Positions 21,803 to 34,155 of a DNA stretch of 64,000 nt are shown piece after piece. The stretch's first letter is position 1, and the number at the start of each line of letters is the position of its first letter. A model generated the notes under the pieces. That model worked only from the letters and a program-made list of their open reading frames with translations. It was not told where the DNA came from and ran no database searches. Location of the stretch: positions 55,242 to 119,241 of the forward strand of contig VXIS01000130.1 of NCBI GenBank assembly GCA_008704415.1. Direction: 5' to 3'. A program made the translations under genes and the position numbers. This DNA comes from Sphaerosporella brunnea. Its lineage: Eukaryota; Ascomycota; Pezizomycetes; Pezizales; Pyronemataceae.

Positions 21803-24728
21803 TCTGGAGCTGAGCGGTAGCTTGTGCCGTTGCGATTGGTGGGTCGGCGTCGAACAAGCCCGGCTGGAACAATGAGGGACTCTGTCGAGCCCCACTATCA
21901 CTCAAGTTTACCTGGCTGTGTAACGTGCCGGCCTTTCAAGTGCGTTTCTGTGATCCTGGGACATTTGAAAAAACATATTATCCTTATTTGCAATGGGTGA
22001 CTTCCCGTCGCTCTATTGGGACCGAATATAACGTTCTATCGCCGCCAAATGGACCGTTGCTATAGACAGGGAGTCCCCACCCTCTGTTCTATTCATTGCA
22101 TCTATACAGCACGTATGATAGTTGTTTGTTGCATCTATTCGGCCGCTATAGGGATATGAAAATGCGGGTATAATTGAGTACAAATGCCCGAAGTTTCTAT
22201 ACCGACGCTCTCGATATCACCACAAATTCCTGGCCACAACAAACCGCCAACGGGTTGGTAAAATTGCCTTGATTGTTCTCTTGCCGGCCTATGAGTTTGA
22301 CCAACTATTTCTTTGTGGTTGTTAAGAAACAGCCTCAATTGTTGTTTTATCCCCACCTCGCTGGCGTTCACGTTTCTTTTCTCTTTTTTATAAGAACTAC
22401 TATGAGAACTGCGATGTTGAACATTCTTCCTGCTGGCCGGCACCCTAGGCGAATTTTCCCTTGAGGCCAGGAAGCGGGGCCGAATTTATCCAAGTATTCG
22501 ATGCACCATCGGCCGTGTTAATCAAGCCGTTAGAATATAAATCGATCAATAATATCTGTCCTGGAACCCTGGAAAACCTGAAAAGATCATGTGTCCTAAA
22601 TTTCTTGTATTTAGCGCCGTGTCTGCAGAGAAGTATTCACCAGCCGTAAAATTCCATTACACATTATGAGAATTTATACAACGTCAGTTAATGAGATCAT
22701 TAGCGGTGACTCGATCTGGAGGTAACGTGCCGACGCGACGAGTTCGCGTCGAGTCTTCCGCACTTAGCCGGAGCCCGGAGAACTATCGGCGCCGTTCTCA
22801 GCCACTTAGCCTTGCGGTAACTAAATGCTTGCTTGCTTGTGTGACTCACGATGCAAGCTACTCCATCACCGCGATGCTCTGCGTCATATCGAATGGAAAT
22901 TGCACAGAACGAGCAAACCACACTCTTAGACAGAGCGACGACAGCTCGCGGGGAAATGAAGCGGCATTGCAAGTCCGATTCTAAACTTTCTATGCTCAAG
23001 ACTGTCGGCTAAGCGAACGTCAGACATAAATGAAAGAAGCATCAGCGCCCAAAGCTTCTCAAATGTCATCGTTGATCGGTACGGAATACTCCTGAGTGGG
23101 CTAGTGGGCGCTGGCTGCTCGACTATATATGCCGTTATACGCTCAAAAGTATGTTTTGAGTACTTCAACGAATACGATTTGGCTGTCCTGTGCGGCAAGC
23201 TCAACCACCTGAGAGCTGAAAAACGGCGCCCCACGTAAGACGCAAGAGAGCCACACTTTTTCTTCGACCTTACTCTATACGATCACTTGCAGGCCGTATG
23301 GGCTACGGAAGCTCCAGTGTGATCAGCCATATTCAGTCATAACCTGGGGCTACGGATATCGGTACATCTTCTCGTCTGCACATTGTCTGCAAGTCAGACG
23401 TTTCCCGATACCTGGGATTCATCACTGCAGACGCTCTGTACCAATCTACGTGGTTCATTGCGTATCACGACTATTTGATTGAAAGCAGCGTGCACTTGAA
23501 ACTGCAGAAGAAGTTTTCGTGGTGACAATCACGTAAGTGTCTGCCCCTTTGGTCTGCCTTCTGGATTATTCTGTTCCACTGCTTCCTCTATGGCCTCGTT
23601 TCAAGTATTGTTCTTTTTTCTCCGCTCTTTTATCCTCGTGTTCTTAGGAACACCCTGCCTTACATCCCCAGTCTTCCTTACGTGGTTCAACACAATGAAT
23701 CCGGCTCCTTCTCTCTATGCTTTGCTTTTCTTACCATATACCCCACGTTATTATGCATGCCTTACAAAATACTCTTCTCGCCCGTATCCTCGGTATCGGC
23801 GGTTATCACCTTACCAGTAGAACGGAATGCTATACCCAGGAGAGTGTGATCGACTTTTTAAGGTTACGAGAACACAAGGGCTACTGTAAAGTGGATTAGG
23901 ACGGCAGTTGGACGTGTCAACCTGACATGCCGAACTGTAGCCTTGCTTTCCAGGCTTTGACTTGGTATCGTCCTGGAATACCATTCGCCCATCCTTTTTC
24001 AAGCTGAAACTTGATGTGTGCAGCGTTCCTGTTTTTCTTGCACATTATGCAGAGTTTTCCGCCTACCGCCAGACTGCACACTCTTGGATAAAACCTCTAA
24101 TAACGAGATGAAAACAGTTCACAAAGTATCCACAGTGAGATTATACATCCCAGGCTGGCTTGAAAGGCTCCTTGCAAGCGCTCAGAGTTCAGATACTTCA
24201 AATTGCAATTGCAGTCTAGACACATATTGATACGGTAGTACACAATAACACAAGGCTATATTCGGAAGCATCCGTTTGTTGCACGGTATTTTTCCTTGGA
24301 GCCCGAAAAACTTCGTGTAATGCAGTTGTGGGTATCTCGGGCATCAGAAAGTACAGATTACAGGGAGGTGGAAGGTTGAACAAATTGCATCCCCCTTTCC
24401 CACAATATCTTCTGTACGTATCCACCTCCCATCACTCTATATGCTTTCTGGAATCAGCAGCCTTCTTTTCACCTTCTGGTGCCTTTTGGGCCTCCTGGGA
24501 GTCTTTCATTTCAGTCATCTGTTTTGCTATCTGTCCCTTTTGGCAGTGTGGTTAACCGGAGCGCCCTCATCCATGACACCACCGCCATCACCCTGCTCGT
24601 GGGCTTTGAACTTGTTCTCGCTAATCTGTGGCCATCATCCAAACAGCGGATCAAAAGATCACAGTCAGCGTGGCCAAAATCACCAGACATTTTCCCCTTT
24701 TCCGAATCAGCAAGATCGCCAGTCTGAT
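21803..24728. other. 2.9-kb gene-free stretch
   Basis: Only short open frames without recognisable content are seen (longest about 156 codons at 24441-24911, which overlaps the next gene). A small palindrome, CGACGCGACGAGTTCGCGTC, lies at about 22732-22752. It may be decayed repeat sequence. No element ends were found. Confidence 0.5.
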
Positions 24729-25736
24729 ATGAGGATTGCGATTGCCGGGACCTGCGGTCTGGCTCAGCACATAGCCCGCGGTGCATTATCACGAGGCCAC
24801 GAAGTGGTCCTCCTCTCCCGCGATGTTTGTTCTCAATCCCATTTCTCAAGTTCGACGCTGAAAATTTCAGGAACACCCGGAACTGCTCCCTCTTGTCACC
24901 ATCCGCATTGACTATGCCGACCCCTCCTCTCTTGCTGCAGCGCTAGCTGGTGTGGACACTTTGATCTCGACCATCAACCACGCTGCCCCGCAGCTAGCTC
25001 TGATCGACGCCTGTCTCAGTGCGCGAGTCCGCCGGTTTGCGCCTGCTGAATTCGAGGGCCTGCTTGATATCCGTCCCCTAGCTGCCCCCAACAGTCACCG
25101 CTTCGATGTTCTCAACCGGCTGCGGGAAGAGAAACACCGTCTGGACTCGACAGTGTTTGTGTGCGGACTTCTAATGGAGCGGTTTTCCCCAGGCGGTTTG
25201 GTAGGAAGCGGGACATGTAGTGCCGGGGGCGTACTGAAAGGAGAAGCCGCCTTTTTGCTGGACTTTAGGGAGGCTACAGGGTGGATTCCGGCCGGAGAGG
25301 GAGTGGCCGCATGTTTCATCGCCGCCGAGGATCTGGGAGCTTTTGTGGCCCGGGCGTTGGATGTGGGAGTGTGGCCCGAGCAATGGAGGTGTTGTGGGGA
25401 GCGGCTCCTGCTAAAAGATGTGGTTAGGATTGCAGAGGAGGTTAAAGGTATGCGCTTCCCTTGGGATTTGGATTTGGACTACATGCGAAGCTAATGGCAT
25501 TAGGCACGAGGTTCGAAGTAAAGGAAACGCATTGGGAAGAGCTGCAGGACCTGTTGCTGGAGAATGAAGACAAAAATGCGCCAGAGGAGGCGGCGCGAAT
25601 CGACATGCTGATGGCCATACAGCGTGGAGAGTTCGATTTTGGCGCAGAAGCGGACTTGAATCTAATGTTTCCGGAGGTGAGGACGATTGGGTTAAGGGAA
25701 TGGTTGCAGAGGGCGTGGGATGATGTGGAGTTGTAG
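24729..25736 (+). CDS. NmrA-like / isoflavone-reductase-like NAD(P)-binding protein
   Basis: Exons 24729-24824, 24871-25447 and 25504-25736 encode about 301 aa. The protein starts MRIAIAGTCGLAQHIARGAL, a Rossmann beta-alpha-beta with GxxGxxQ where GxxGxxG is usual. Then follow GHEVVLLSRD, GVDTLISTINHAAPQLALID and RVRRFAPAEFEG, which is the typical NmrA-family (S/P)(E/S)FG-like position. The C-terminal half ends in a helical REWLQRAWDDVEL. Relatives are NAD(P)H-dependent reductases or redox sensors; substrate and activity cannot be told from sequence. It stands alone with no cluster around it. The first intron is 46 nt. The ATG was chosen because the nucleotide-binding strand begins immediately after it. 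Confidence 0.82.
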
Positions 25737-28700
25737 TTACTCTCTGTCCTGTATTCTCTGGCGGCGTTATGGTCATATCTCCACGGGTTACGTTGATGGT
25801 GCCTAGATGGTGCTGTTTGAGGTTTTTTTCTTTTTCTTCTTCGAGTAGAACATGCTGTACAGTTTGGGTCCCAAAGAGTCATGTTTCACGGCTTGTACGT
25901 ACATACGCAGTGACGTGAGCAATAACCATATATTGCTATGAGCCTAGTCAAGGCGCTACTTATGACTCGTTCTCATACGCTATGATCCACATGAGCACTT
26001 GCTCCCTTAGCTAATTAGAGCAAGATGAGACATGCGCAGCCCGCCGCCTTGATCTTACATATCCTCGGTGCGAGAAGGTTGCGATAATTATATGCTACTC
26101 TGCCTTGGGATGTATGAAACCTCGGCGTACTACTCCTATCAGAGGCTCCCAATCATAAACGCTCACACGGTGCTGCCTGACGCCATGTTTGTCCCAGGCG
26201 AGGCTATCGATACCCCTGGTCTTGTGCACGACGATCACGTGCACTGAATCCCCTTCTCATGCTCCAAAATTATGTAACGCTTGGGGGATGAAAAGATCTG
26301 ACCTTGTAGATATCCCAGCCTCGGGTTTGCTTTCAAAAGTCTGGCTTACGGAACCACTCGGCTCCATCTAGCAACCTAGAAATACTGGTTGGCAGCCAGA
26401 ATTCCCTGGACCCTGGAGCAGTCGGCTCAATACTTCGTGTATGCGTATGGAATGGCAGGCAGTTGTTCTCTAACTACATGGATCTCTCTGGTACTGGCAC
26501 TCTAAAGTGCCGCTTTATCGATAACGTTCAGAAAAGACGATAGTTACTACATGGCCTTGCCACAGTTACGCATGCAGGCATGATATGTACATACTCAATG
26601 TACCAGCGTATGTGGTCACCGCAGCAATGTGCAGGCCTTTGGCTACCATATAGCTCGGTAGTAGCAAATAGAAGCTAATAGTGGCAGTCGGCATAAAACA
26701 TCTAGGCCGGGAAGTCCCAGCAATCAGGGTTGAAAGCCCAAAAGCTGGTTAAACATCAGAAGCTACCGAGTTTTTTTACCGCGGGTCGGGTATTATGGCT
26801 GGATGGCTGCGTTCCATCGTGCAGGGACTCGCCTACCTAGTCTACCCGGAGTAAGTACAACTCCCTTTGCTGATCTGTCGATAACTAACTATCGTCATGG
26901 AGGAACAGAGCTCACCTGACTCTCGGGGCCCAACGCAACTGTAACCGTGACAGGCCACGTTGAAACTTACATGCAGAGAGCCAGGCTGCTTTGCTGCCTT
27001 TTATACCCGTTTCTGTCGTTGCTACTGCGGGTAGGCGTCCTGGGGTGTTCCTTATATCTTCGGCCGTTATATCTTTTATAGCCACCAGTAATGCCATGGC
27101 CACTGGGTTGTGTAACTAGGTACTTTCCAGGGAGACTGGTGTAAGGTGTTGGTACCTATGGGTTCATACGGCCATAGATTCTGGCTGGGGGGACCCTAGC
27201 AGTTTTCCACTTCCCGTGGTCTTGAGATGAACCGGAAGCGGATGATCTGGGGCGTTCAGTCACCTTACATACATGCCTCTTGCTCGCGAATTCCAATATC
27301 TGCTGGTGTGTTCTCCTTGAAGCCGTGGGCTCTGCGATTTCCCGGGGCGGTTACCAATAACTACAAGTATGTAACACCCGTCCTCGTGATTGGCGGTAGA
27401 TACTTCCCATAAAACTTGTGCGCCGTGCTCAACCTTATCTCAACCTCATTGGTAGAACAGATAGCTGGCCAAGTTAAACATATGGTTCAAAAACGGCCGG
27501 ACTGTGCTTTGAGCGGAGCAGCGGTGGCAAGATGCAGCTGGGTGAGCGAGGGCAACCACCCAGCGCTAAAGCTGCCTCCCATGGCCATGCGAGCGGTACA
27601 TGGACAGGCGCAGCTGTGTGTGCAAACGTGCATCCGCAGTGGTGAGAGAAAGATTCAGATCCAAAGTGCAAGAATTTCTGGGATAATCCAACTATCGATT
27701 GATCGTAATAATTATAGTTGTAGCTCTAGTCCGTGAGAGCAGCGAGCTCGGTGGTGAACGGGGCTCGCTTTTCTGACACTCATATTCAGTGCTTCCAATA
27801 GCCCAGCCCCGAAAATGCCAGGCCATTGGGGCGGGCTGGTAAGGCTTATAGCCTTCAGGCTTTCGGGTTGGGGGGCTGGGCTGGTCAGACGTGGTCCAAG
27901 CACGCCCGGCGGAGCCAGGAGCAAAGCACACCAGAACCTCAACCCGATGGAGGTGGTCGACGAGAGGGCCAGTCTACAGAGGCATGTAACATACGATGCC
28001 ATCCAAGTCACCCGGGATGGACCCATCACACTTGCGAAGCCTTGAATAAGCATCGGGACTGCTCACGCCGTGGGCCAAGCTCCCCATAATTGAACGGCGG
28101 CGCAAGGTGAAGGAGAGTATCATTGAAGCCACTGACGGTGGAGGACATTGACAGAACGGAGGTCGCATCAACAGGAAATTATGGGTTTTTTACTGGGCTC
28201 GGTAATGCAAGATGAATGGCATGCGAGGGTGAAGGTGAACAGCGGTTACAAAGTGTCAAAAGTTAAAATTCTTACTACTGTATTATTTTCTTTTCCTGGC
28301 ACTGCCTACTTGACTTTTTCAATCGCCGGCCGCAGCCATAGCCCGCCCCGGCGTTGGGTAGGGCTACTGGAAGCCCTGTCCGGATTGCGCTCCAAGGGAG
28401 GATACTTCCAATAGTCCTTGCTATATGAAGCTCAAAACTAGAGCTTGATCATCAATTGAGAGGTCTATCGTTCTACTATGAGTGGTTTTTTTTCTCCGAG
28501 GGATCACGCGGTAAGAGCCCGAGTATCGAGTCGTGACCATCACAGATCGAATTATTTTGATTGTCCCCCAGGCCGACAAGAACATTTTCCATCCGGAACC
28601 GGCGTAGAATCATGGGGGGTTGTTAATTAGCCGTTCGTCCGCCAGCCTTCTTACATATGCATGACTACATACAACAACATCACGATCACCAACAAACTTG

Positions 28701-28795
28701 ACTGTTCGACCATATTTAACGATCATGTCTCTATTCCTCTGTATGAGAAGAACCAGCCAAACCGTCGTTGCCCTCAGAATACCAAGCTATCACAA
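25737..28795. other. 3-kb gene-free stretch
   Basis: No recognisable coding sequence is seen. Overlapping short frames on both strands at 27416-28171 lack consistent splice signals. Base composition is mixed and not obviously AT-skewed. Probably old, decayed sequence. Confidence 0.5.
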
Positions 28796-29260
28796 ATGTT
28801 TCTACACACAATCACAATCCTATCACTCGCGATCCTTTCACTTGCCGCTCCTATTCAAAGTACCACAACAACAACATCAACCGCAGTCACAGTCCCCATG
28901 ACTCTTTTAGAATCTCTTCTCGTCAATATTCCACCGCCGGCCGGTGGCCAATCCTACGGCGACGCAAAGTGTGATACCACCCCCAACTCGCCGACCTATG
29001 ACGAAATCTACAAGGCCGCCTGGAAGGCGTACATGCTTGGGCTTTGCAAGCAAACGAACCCGGCGGGGTCGAAGTGCAAGCAAGTGGCGAACCATAACGG
29101 CGGGGAGGTTTCGATTTGCGGGGCGTATGGACAGGCGGTTGATTGCAAAGCTGTGGCATGGGCGGCTCTCAGTGTCTTGAGCAAGTGTGGGAAGAGTAAT
29201 ATTGGACGGGCGAGTGGGTGGATTCAGCTCAATAACTCTTTGAAAACGGTGGTATGGTAG
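28796..29260 (+). CDS. small cysteine-containing secreted protein (effector-like)
   Basis: This is a single-exon ORF of 154 aa. A clear signal peptide opens it (MFLHTITILSLAILSLAAP, likely cleaved near residue 18). A Thr/Ser-rich spacer follows, then a mature region with six cysteines (in AKCDTT, GLCKQT, SKCKQV, SICGAY, VDCKAV and SKCGKS), enough for three disulfides. The tail SGWIQLNNSLKTVVW is hydrophobic. No known family was recognised. Size, secretion signal and even cysteine count resemble fungal small secreted proteins. It sits in a gene-poor, repeat-bearing region, a common setting for such genes. The frame upstream to 28661 is open, but the signal peptide decides the start. Confidence 0.75.
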   Translation: MFLHTITILSLAILSLAAPIQSTTTTTSTAVTVPMTLLESLLVNIPPPAGGQSYGDAKCDTTPNSPTYDEIYKAAWKAYMLGLCKQTNPAGSKCKQVANHNGGEVSICGAYGQAVDCKAVAWAALSVLSKCGKSNIGRASGWIQLNNSLKTVVW

Positions 29261-29541
29261 AAGGGAGAGGAGCGAATAGTGGGAAGAGGATGCACTGTGT
29301 TGGGCGCTGGTTTTTTTGTACTGTGATGTTTAGGCGTTGGGTTTTTGGACATGTCGAGACTCGTCACTACGGTTTTTAGTGCTTAGTTGTTTATCAACGT
29401 CCAAGTAACTCGTCCCATATTGATCTCTTTTTGCTTGGCTGGAATTTCAAGTGCGCACCTCACTGAGGTTGACCAGCAAACAATATCGGTTTCGAGAAGG
29501 CCCTTAAAGCCGCTCACCATCCCACCTTTCATTGCATTCAG

Positions 29542-30459
29542 TCATATTTCCACCACGATTGCTTCTCTAACAGGGCGTTGCTCTAAACCCGACTCGCCGC
29601 CCCCAATAACAGCCGCATTGACGAGCACCGTATGGTTACTGGCAGGCCACCACATCCACACCTTCACCATCCGTTCCAGCATCCCCCGCACCATCTTAAC
29701 CAAGCCCCGTACCCCCTTCCCTGCGCACACCTGTTCAAAGCCCTCCTGGACGGCATCAAAACGTACCGCCTCAATCCCATGCCCTCCATGGATATGTCCG
29801 AACACATGTAGAAGTGGCCTTGTCCTCCAAAGCTCTCTCAGCAGACCTTTACACCCACGTCCAGCCAGATCCAAATGGGCGAAGGGAGGGCCATGAGTGA
29901 TTAAAATGTCGGTGTCGATGGGTACAGTACCCTCCCACACAGCACGGGATCTTTTCCTCGGATATTGGAACACGCCGGTGCCATGTTTGGGCGTTCGCGG
30001 CGACCCATAGATCTTCAAACTTCGGCCAATAGTCGGAAAGTGGAGCAGCTCGGGCTGGTCTCGAAGGTATAGCATGCCGTGCCAGTGAAGCTCCTCTATC
30101 GCCCCAGGCTCGGAAAGAAACAGATCACGATTCCCGCCAATGATGATTTTGTGAGGATGTGGCAGCGTCGACAGCCAGTCCAAAGTGACTTGGATCTCGT
30201 GGCGAGTACCAGATAACGTCAAGTCGCCCGCATGGATGAGGAGGTCGCCTTCGGGTATCGCTGGATGCCTGCCGTGAGTGTCCGAGACGCAGACTACGCA
30301 GATTCCAGAACCGTCGGAGGGCTTCCAGCGGAACAAGCCAAAATGTCGGTCGATGGCGATGGCCACGTATTTCGTCGGAGAGGAGAGGAAACGTTTCACT
30401 GCCGATGGCGGCCGACGATGAAGGATCCTCTCGAGATCGTTGGGTTTTCGGCGGAACAT
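29542..30459 (-). CDS. calcineurin-like metallophosphoesterase (MPPED-type)
   Basis: This is a single-exon gene of about 305 aa. Metallophosphoesterase motifs appear in order: VVCVSDTHGRH (D60, H62), GDLLIHAGDLTLSG (D79), IIIGGNRDLFLSE (N110), ILITHGPPFAHLDLAGRGCK and HVFGHIHGGHG. Where the family consensus is GNH(D/E), this protein has GNRD, with Arg at 111 in place of the catalytic histidine. The C-terminal 60 residues contain a hydrophobic stretch (VKVWMWWPASNHTVLVNAAV). Relatives hydrolyse phosphodiesters or phosphomonoesters using two metal ions; the substrate is unknown. The start MFRRKPNDLE was preferred to an upstream in-frame alternative start because it begins with ATG. It is convergent with the secreted-protein gene. 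Confidence 0.85.
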   Translation of the reverse strand: MFRRKPNDLERILHRRPPSAVKRFLSSPTKYVAIAIDRHFGLFRWKPSDGSGICVVCVSDTHGRHPAIPEGDLLIHAGDLTLSGTRHEIQVTLDWLSTLPHPHKIIIGGNRDLFLSEPGAIEELHWHGMLYLRDQPELLHFPTIGRSLKIYGSPRTPKHGTGVFQYPRKRSRAVWEGTVPIDTDILITHGPPFAHLDLAGRGCKGLLRELWRTRPLLHVFGHIHGGHGIEAVRFDAVQEGFEQVCAGKGVRGLVKMVRGMLERMVKVWMWWPASNHTVLVNAAVIGGGESGLEQRPVREAIVVEI

Positions 30460-31325
30460 GGTGCAAGGCGCGGGCGGAGAGCGCTGGGACCGCACACAAG
30501 AACCCGCCGGGCTCAAGGAACCGAATTACCTATGGATGACGAAATCCGACGATGTCGACTACCGAATGAAGCTCCGTGAATCTAATATCTCTCTACTAGT
30601 ACTCCATTCATTTCCTCTTTGTATGAAGCTTATCGTGTTTGAATGGTGATCATCTTCCATGGCCATTTCGCTGCCGGCGGTGTTCTTGTGTGCGGAGGCC
30701 TAGGCCGCACCAGCGAACCTCTTTACTCTCCTGGTGTTCCCGCTGAATCCTTGACGCATGACGGAGCCTCGGCTTGGCAAATGGTGCCGAGTAACTATAT
30801 CGCGTTATTCACGGCTTTACAACTCCAGCAGACTCCAAGTAACGGTCCAAAAATTAATCTTGGTGGAAGCTGGGCGCTAACACGGCCGAAGCCGGAATGG
30901 ACCTTTGAGCTCGAGGTGTTGAACTGGGCAGACGTCGACCCATGGCCAGAGAAAGCAGAGAGAGCCATCCCTCACAAGAAATGACTCGGGCAAACTTTCA
31001 CCTATTTATCCTTTCTGGTTGAAGTAAGTTCTGTACCGGTGTCAGAGGCTTTTCGTTTGCCAAGTTTTTTTCCCTTGCGCGCAACGTTCGCTCGGTTGAG
31101 GTTCAAGATCTTCTGTACTCGAGCTCCTAAATTGCGAAATTTCTAGGGACGGACGGCAACTGCTTCGTGGATCATGGGGATATATAAAAGATGAGGAAAT
31201 AAACTACTGGTCGCTGCACGTTGCGGATGCCAGCCCTGAACCGGTCCCTACCACGTGGCGTGGTTTGTGATCAACCTTATCCCCGCACCGTACCTGACTG
31301 GTGAAGTTTCTAATTCTAGAAATAC

Positions 31326-31369
<44 letters not shown>

Positions 31370-31945
31370 CTGGGGATCGAGCCATGACAACCGTTATCTC
31401 CTCTGGAATCATTTGCTGTCAATCCGGGGATAATCTGGTAGCGCAGTTTTATGACTCTCCATCCCCTTTTCCTAAATTATCGGTGCCCAGAGAGATAACT
31501 TTAATTTGAGTTGATTCCTCAGCCATCCGAGTGACACGGGGTGAAGGCTGGCCTGGTGTTCCCGACCGCGACCGCAGTCCATTTGGGGGAAAAAAAGACA
31601 GAAGCAGCGGGAAGCATTTACCTTCATTTCTCCAGCCTTCCCAGCTATATAGAGGCTTTGAAAGACCGAAATTGAGCGAGAATCGGCTGTTCAAAGCGGA
31701 AAAATCCCTGGCCTGTAGCTAACTTTCGCTGAGCTGAGCCGACTGGGCGGGTGGCCGTGGCCTGCAAACCGTTTGCTTTCAAGCAGCTAGTCCTCTCTTC
31801 TTTCTCTCCGCCGAGCCCTTCTTCTATCCCATCGCACCTATCCCTTCTTACCTACCAATACCTTCCTACGAAGTATCTATACCTTCTTCCTTCAAAATAT
31901 ATACTTTGATCCTTTCCTTTCAGTTAATTGAAAATACCGACAAAG
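30460..31945. other. intergenic, 1.5 kb
   Basis: A 113-codon frame at 30643-30984 has no recognisable content and is not called. A T-run of about 42 lies at 31328-31369. The last 150 bases are pyrimidine-rich, like a leader. Confidence 0.5.
31328..31369 (+). repeat. T42 homopolymer
   Basis: This is an uninterrupted T-run, the longest in the window. It could be the reverse-strand poly(A) tail of a retroposed sequence, but no element body was identified beside it. Confidence 0.9.
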
Positions 31946-32978
31946 ATGGCGGCTACGCAAAACGTGGACCCCCTCTGCAACCCAGAATTTCTGGCCAGGA
32001 ATCTCGGAGTTGATCTTTCGCTTCTGTTCGAAAGGGAGGCGCCCTGGACCTCTCAACAGGAGCTGGGGGTTCCTATCCCCTGTTCCCAAGACAATACGAG
32101 ACCTCTTTTACCTCAGCAGGAAACTAGGGTTGCTCTTGAAGATCAGATAGTGCTTACTTCATCTTCTCTGGTTCGGATTGTTCCTGCATGTTCTACCTCC
32201 GCACGAACCAATAGCTGACACATCCTCTCTTGAGAAACAGAAGATCGCCTCGTCGGAAGGATCGAAGTTGAATCTCCCGCAGCCGGCCAAGGAGCAGCTG
32301 CTACAGCGTCAAGATTATGAGGAGCCGTTATCTCTCTTCGATCCTCTGGCCCAGGACGACCAGGTGTGCCACTCACAGCAGTTCGAAACACAAGTGGAGA
32401 AAGCCGGTCGGGTTCCTAAACCACCATGTACCTCAGCATACCATCGAGCTACGGGAAGCTGGGTGGGAGACGCCAGAGCGGAGTTCCGCATCTGGCAAAA
32501 ATGGGAGCTAGCGTACCGGAAATGGTGGGATACCACTCACAGATACCGGGGCTCTAACAAAAGGGCCGAAGACTCTGAGGATTCTGAAGACTTGCCATCA
32601 TATGCAACGTCAAAGCGGGCGAGGCGAAATACGAACGACGCTGGGTGCCAAACGTTTATCAAGTCCGCCCGGTCTCCGCGGCATAAGCATCAGCCATTTC
32701 AGCAGATGAGTATCCATCAGGGGAGCGGCTCGATCATTATCCAGCAGTTTCAGCAATACCCGTCGGGGATCGATCCTCAGCTCCTAGAGCACCACCAACC
32801 CGCTGTCCAAGAACAGCTTCCCTGCAACTATATGCCCGTAATTCCTTCTCAACCCTGCGACCAGACGATCTGTCCAGCATTACTAAACCGTAATCCGAAC
32901 GGGCTCTTGGCACCGACTCCTCCACAGTCCGAGTCGTTCGGTTGGATGCGGCCGTATCCCGATCAGCTGATGGAATAA
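31946..32978 (+). CDS. hypothetical protein (orphan), two exons
   Basis: Exons 31946-32149 and 32241-32978 (intron 91 nt, donor GTGCTT, acceptor AAACAG, branch AGCTGAC) join in phase to give about 313 aa. The start MAATQNVDPLCNPEFLARNL follows a long pyrimidine-rich leader typical of expressed genes. The middle contains a tryptophan-rich helix (WQKWELAYRKWWDTTHRYRG) and then an acidic/basic patch (EDSEDSEDLP, SKRARR) resembling a nuclear localisation signal. The C-terminal third is Gln/Pro-rich. No family was recognised. It might be a nuclear regulator, but this is only composition-based. Downstream is a long gene-free region. Confidence 0.6.
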
Positions 32979-34155
32979 CTGCCTTCGATTAGGGGGCTCG
33001 AAACCGATGGTGATCTCGATCATCTATGAGTACCGATCTTTCCTTGTGCTTCCCTGTCATTTTCATTTTTCATTTTCGAGCTCCACCGAGGGATCAAAAA
33101 CAAGCATGGGTCGCAACAATCATTGAGTCTTTCCTTATATATTCTTCGATTCCTTTTATTTCTTGGTCCGGCCCGGGTGCCCAGGCATGCTTCGCACAAT
33201 CGTTCATGAGCAAATATTCCTTCTTTTTTTTTTTTTTTGTTTTGCGTAAAAGAACTATGGGGTAACTGTCAATAGTGACTGAGTGTAGGACCTTTTTTTG
33301 CTTTTGCTTTTTTTCTGTTTGAAAGTCTCAGGTTCTTTTTCGCAAATTTAGAAGTTTAGACAGCTTACCTATACTTTTGTTAGCAGAAAGTTAAAGTTAT
33401 TGCCGTCTGTTGGTGGAAAAGTATACATCATTAAAAATATGTTTTTCTTCGGGCGATAGTTTTCCACTGCTGTGTCATCGTCATAAATTCTCTCGGCAAA
33501 AGGTATTCTGAATCTGGTGAAGAGTAGTATCATGGGTTAATTTGTATGTAGTCGGACAATGAGCATGCGCGCGGCTGCAGCCACTTATGGAAGTCACATG
33601 CCTCCCGATAGGTGGATCCGCGCTGGCCTCGATTGTTTAGTTACGCCTTTGCCTTATGCTTATGTTCATCACAACGCAGGCGGTAATTCGGCCATAGTTG
33701 TCTCAGACCGCTCCGGTGTTTGGGTTGGCGTGATCTGACGTTCTCCTAGCTAGGTGATCAAAACAAACCGCCAGGCAACGCTTTGCTCTATCTCCCCCGC
33801 CCCTTCCCGGGAAACACTAGGAAGTTTCAAGTTATATTGCGTCTGGAGAGGACTTTAGGCTTTGTTGGTCGGGTAGATAGGTGTAAACAATCGTTTTTTT
33901 GGGGGGTATAGCTACTAAGTACTCATATGGTTCTGGTTAGAAATCCCCGCTCAGAGAGCTGCCCCGCGCATGTGGGCTATTTGGAAACACTGGTTGCTTC
34001 GTCGGTTTTGGTGGAGTGGTTGTAGCTTGAGATTCCGGGTCGACGTTTGCTTTCTTTGGGCTCCAGCTGGAATATAGCATGGTCTAGTTTCTGTGGGTGT
34101 TGGAAAGTTTCCTCCATCGAAGGAGTCCGTTTGGGCGTACATGGGGGGCTGCTAT

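Noticed and set aside
30643..30984. 113-codon frame upstream of the metallophosphoesterase gene
   Set aside because: No recognisable content and no leader signals.
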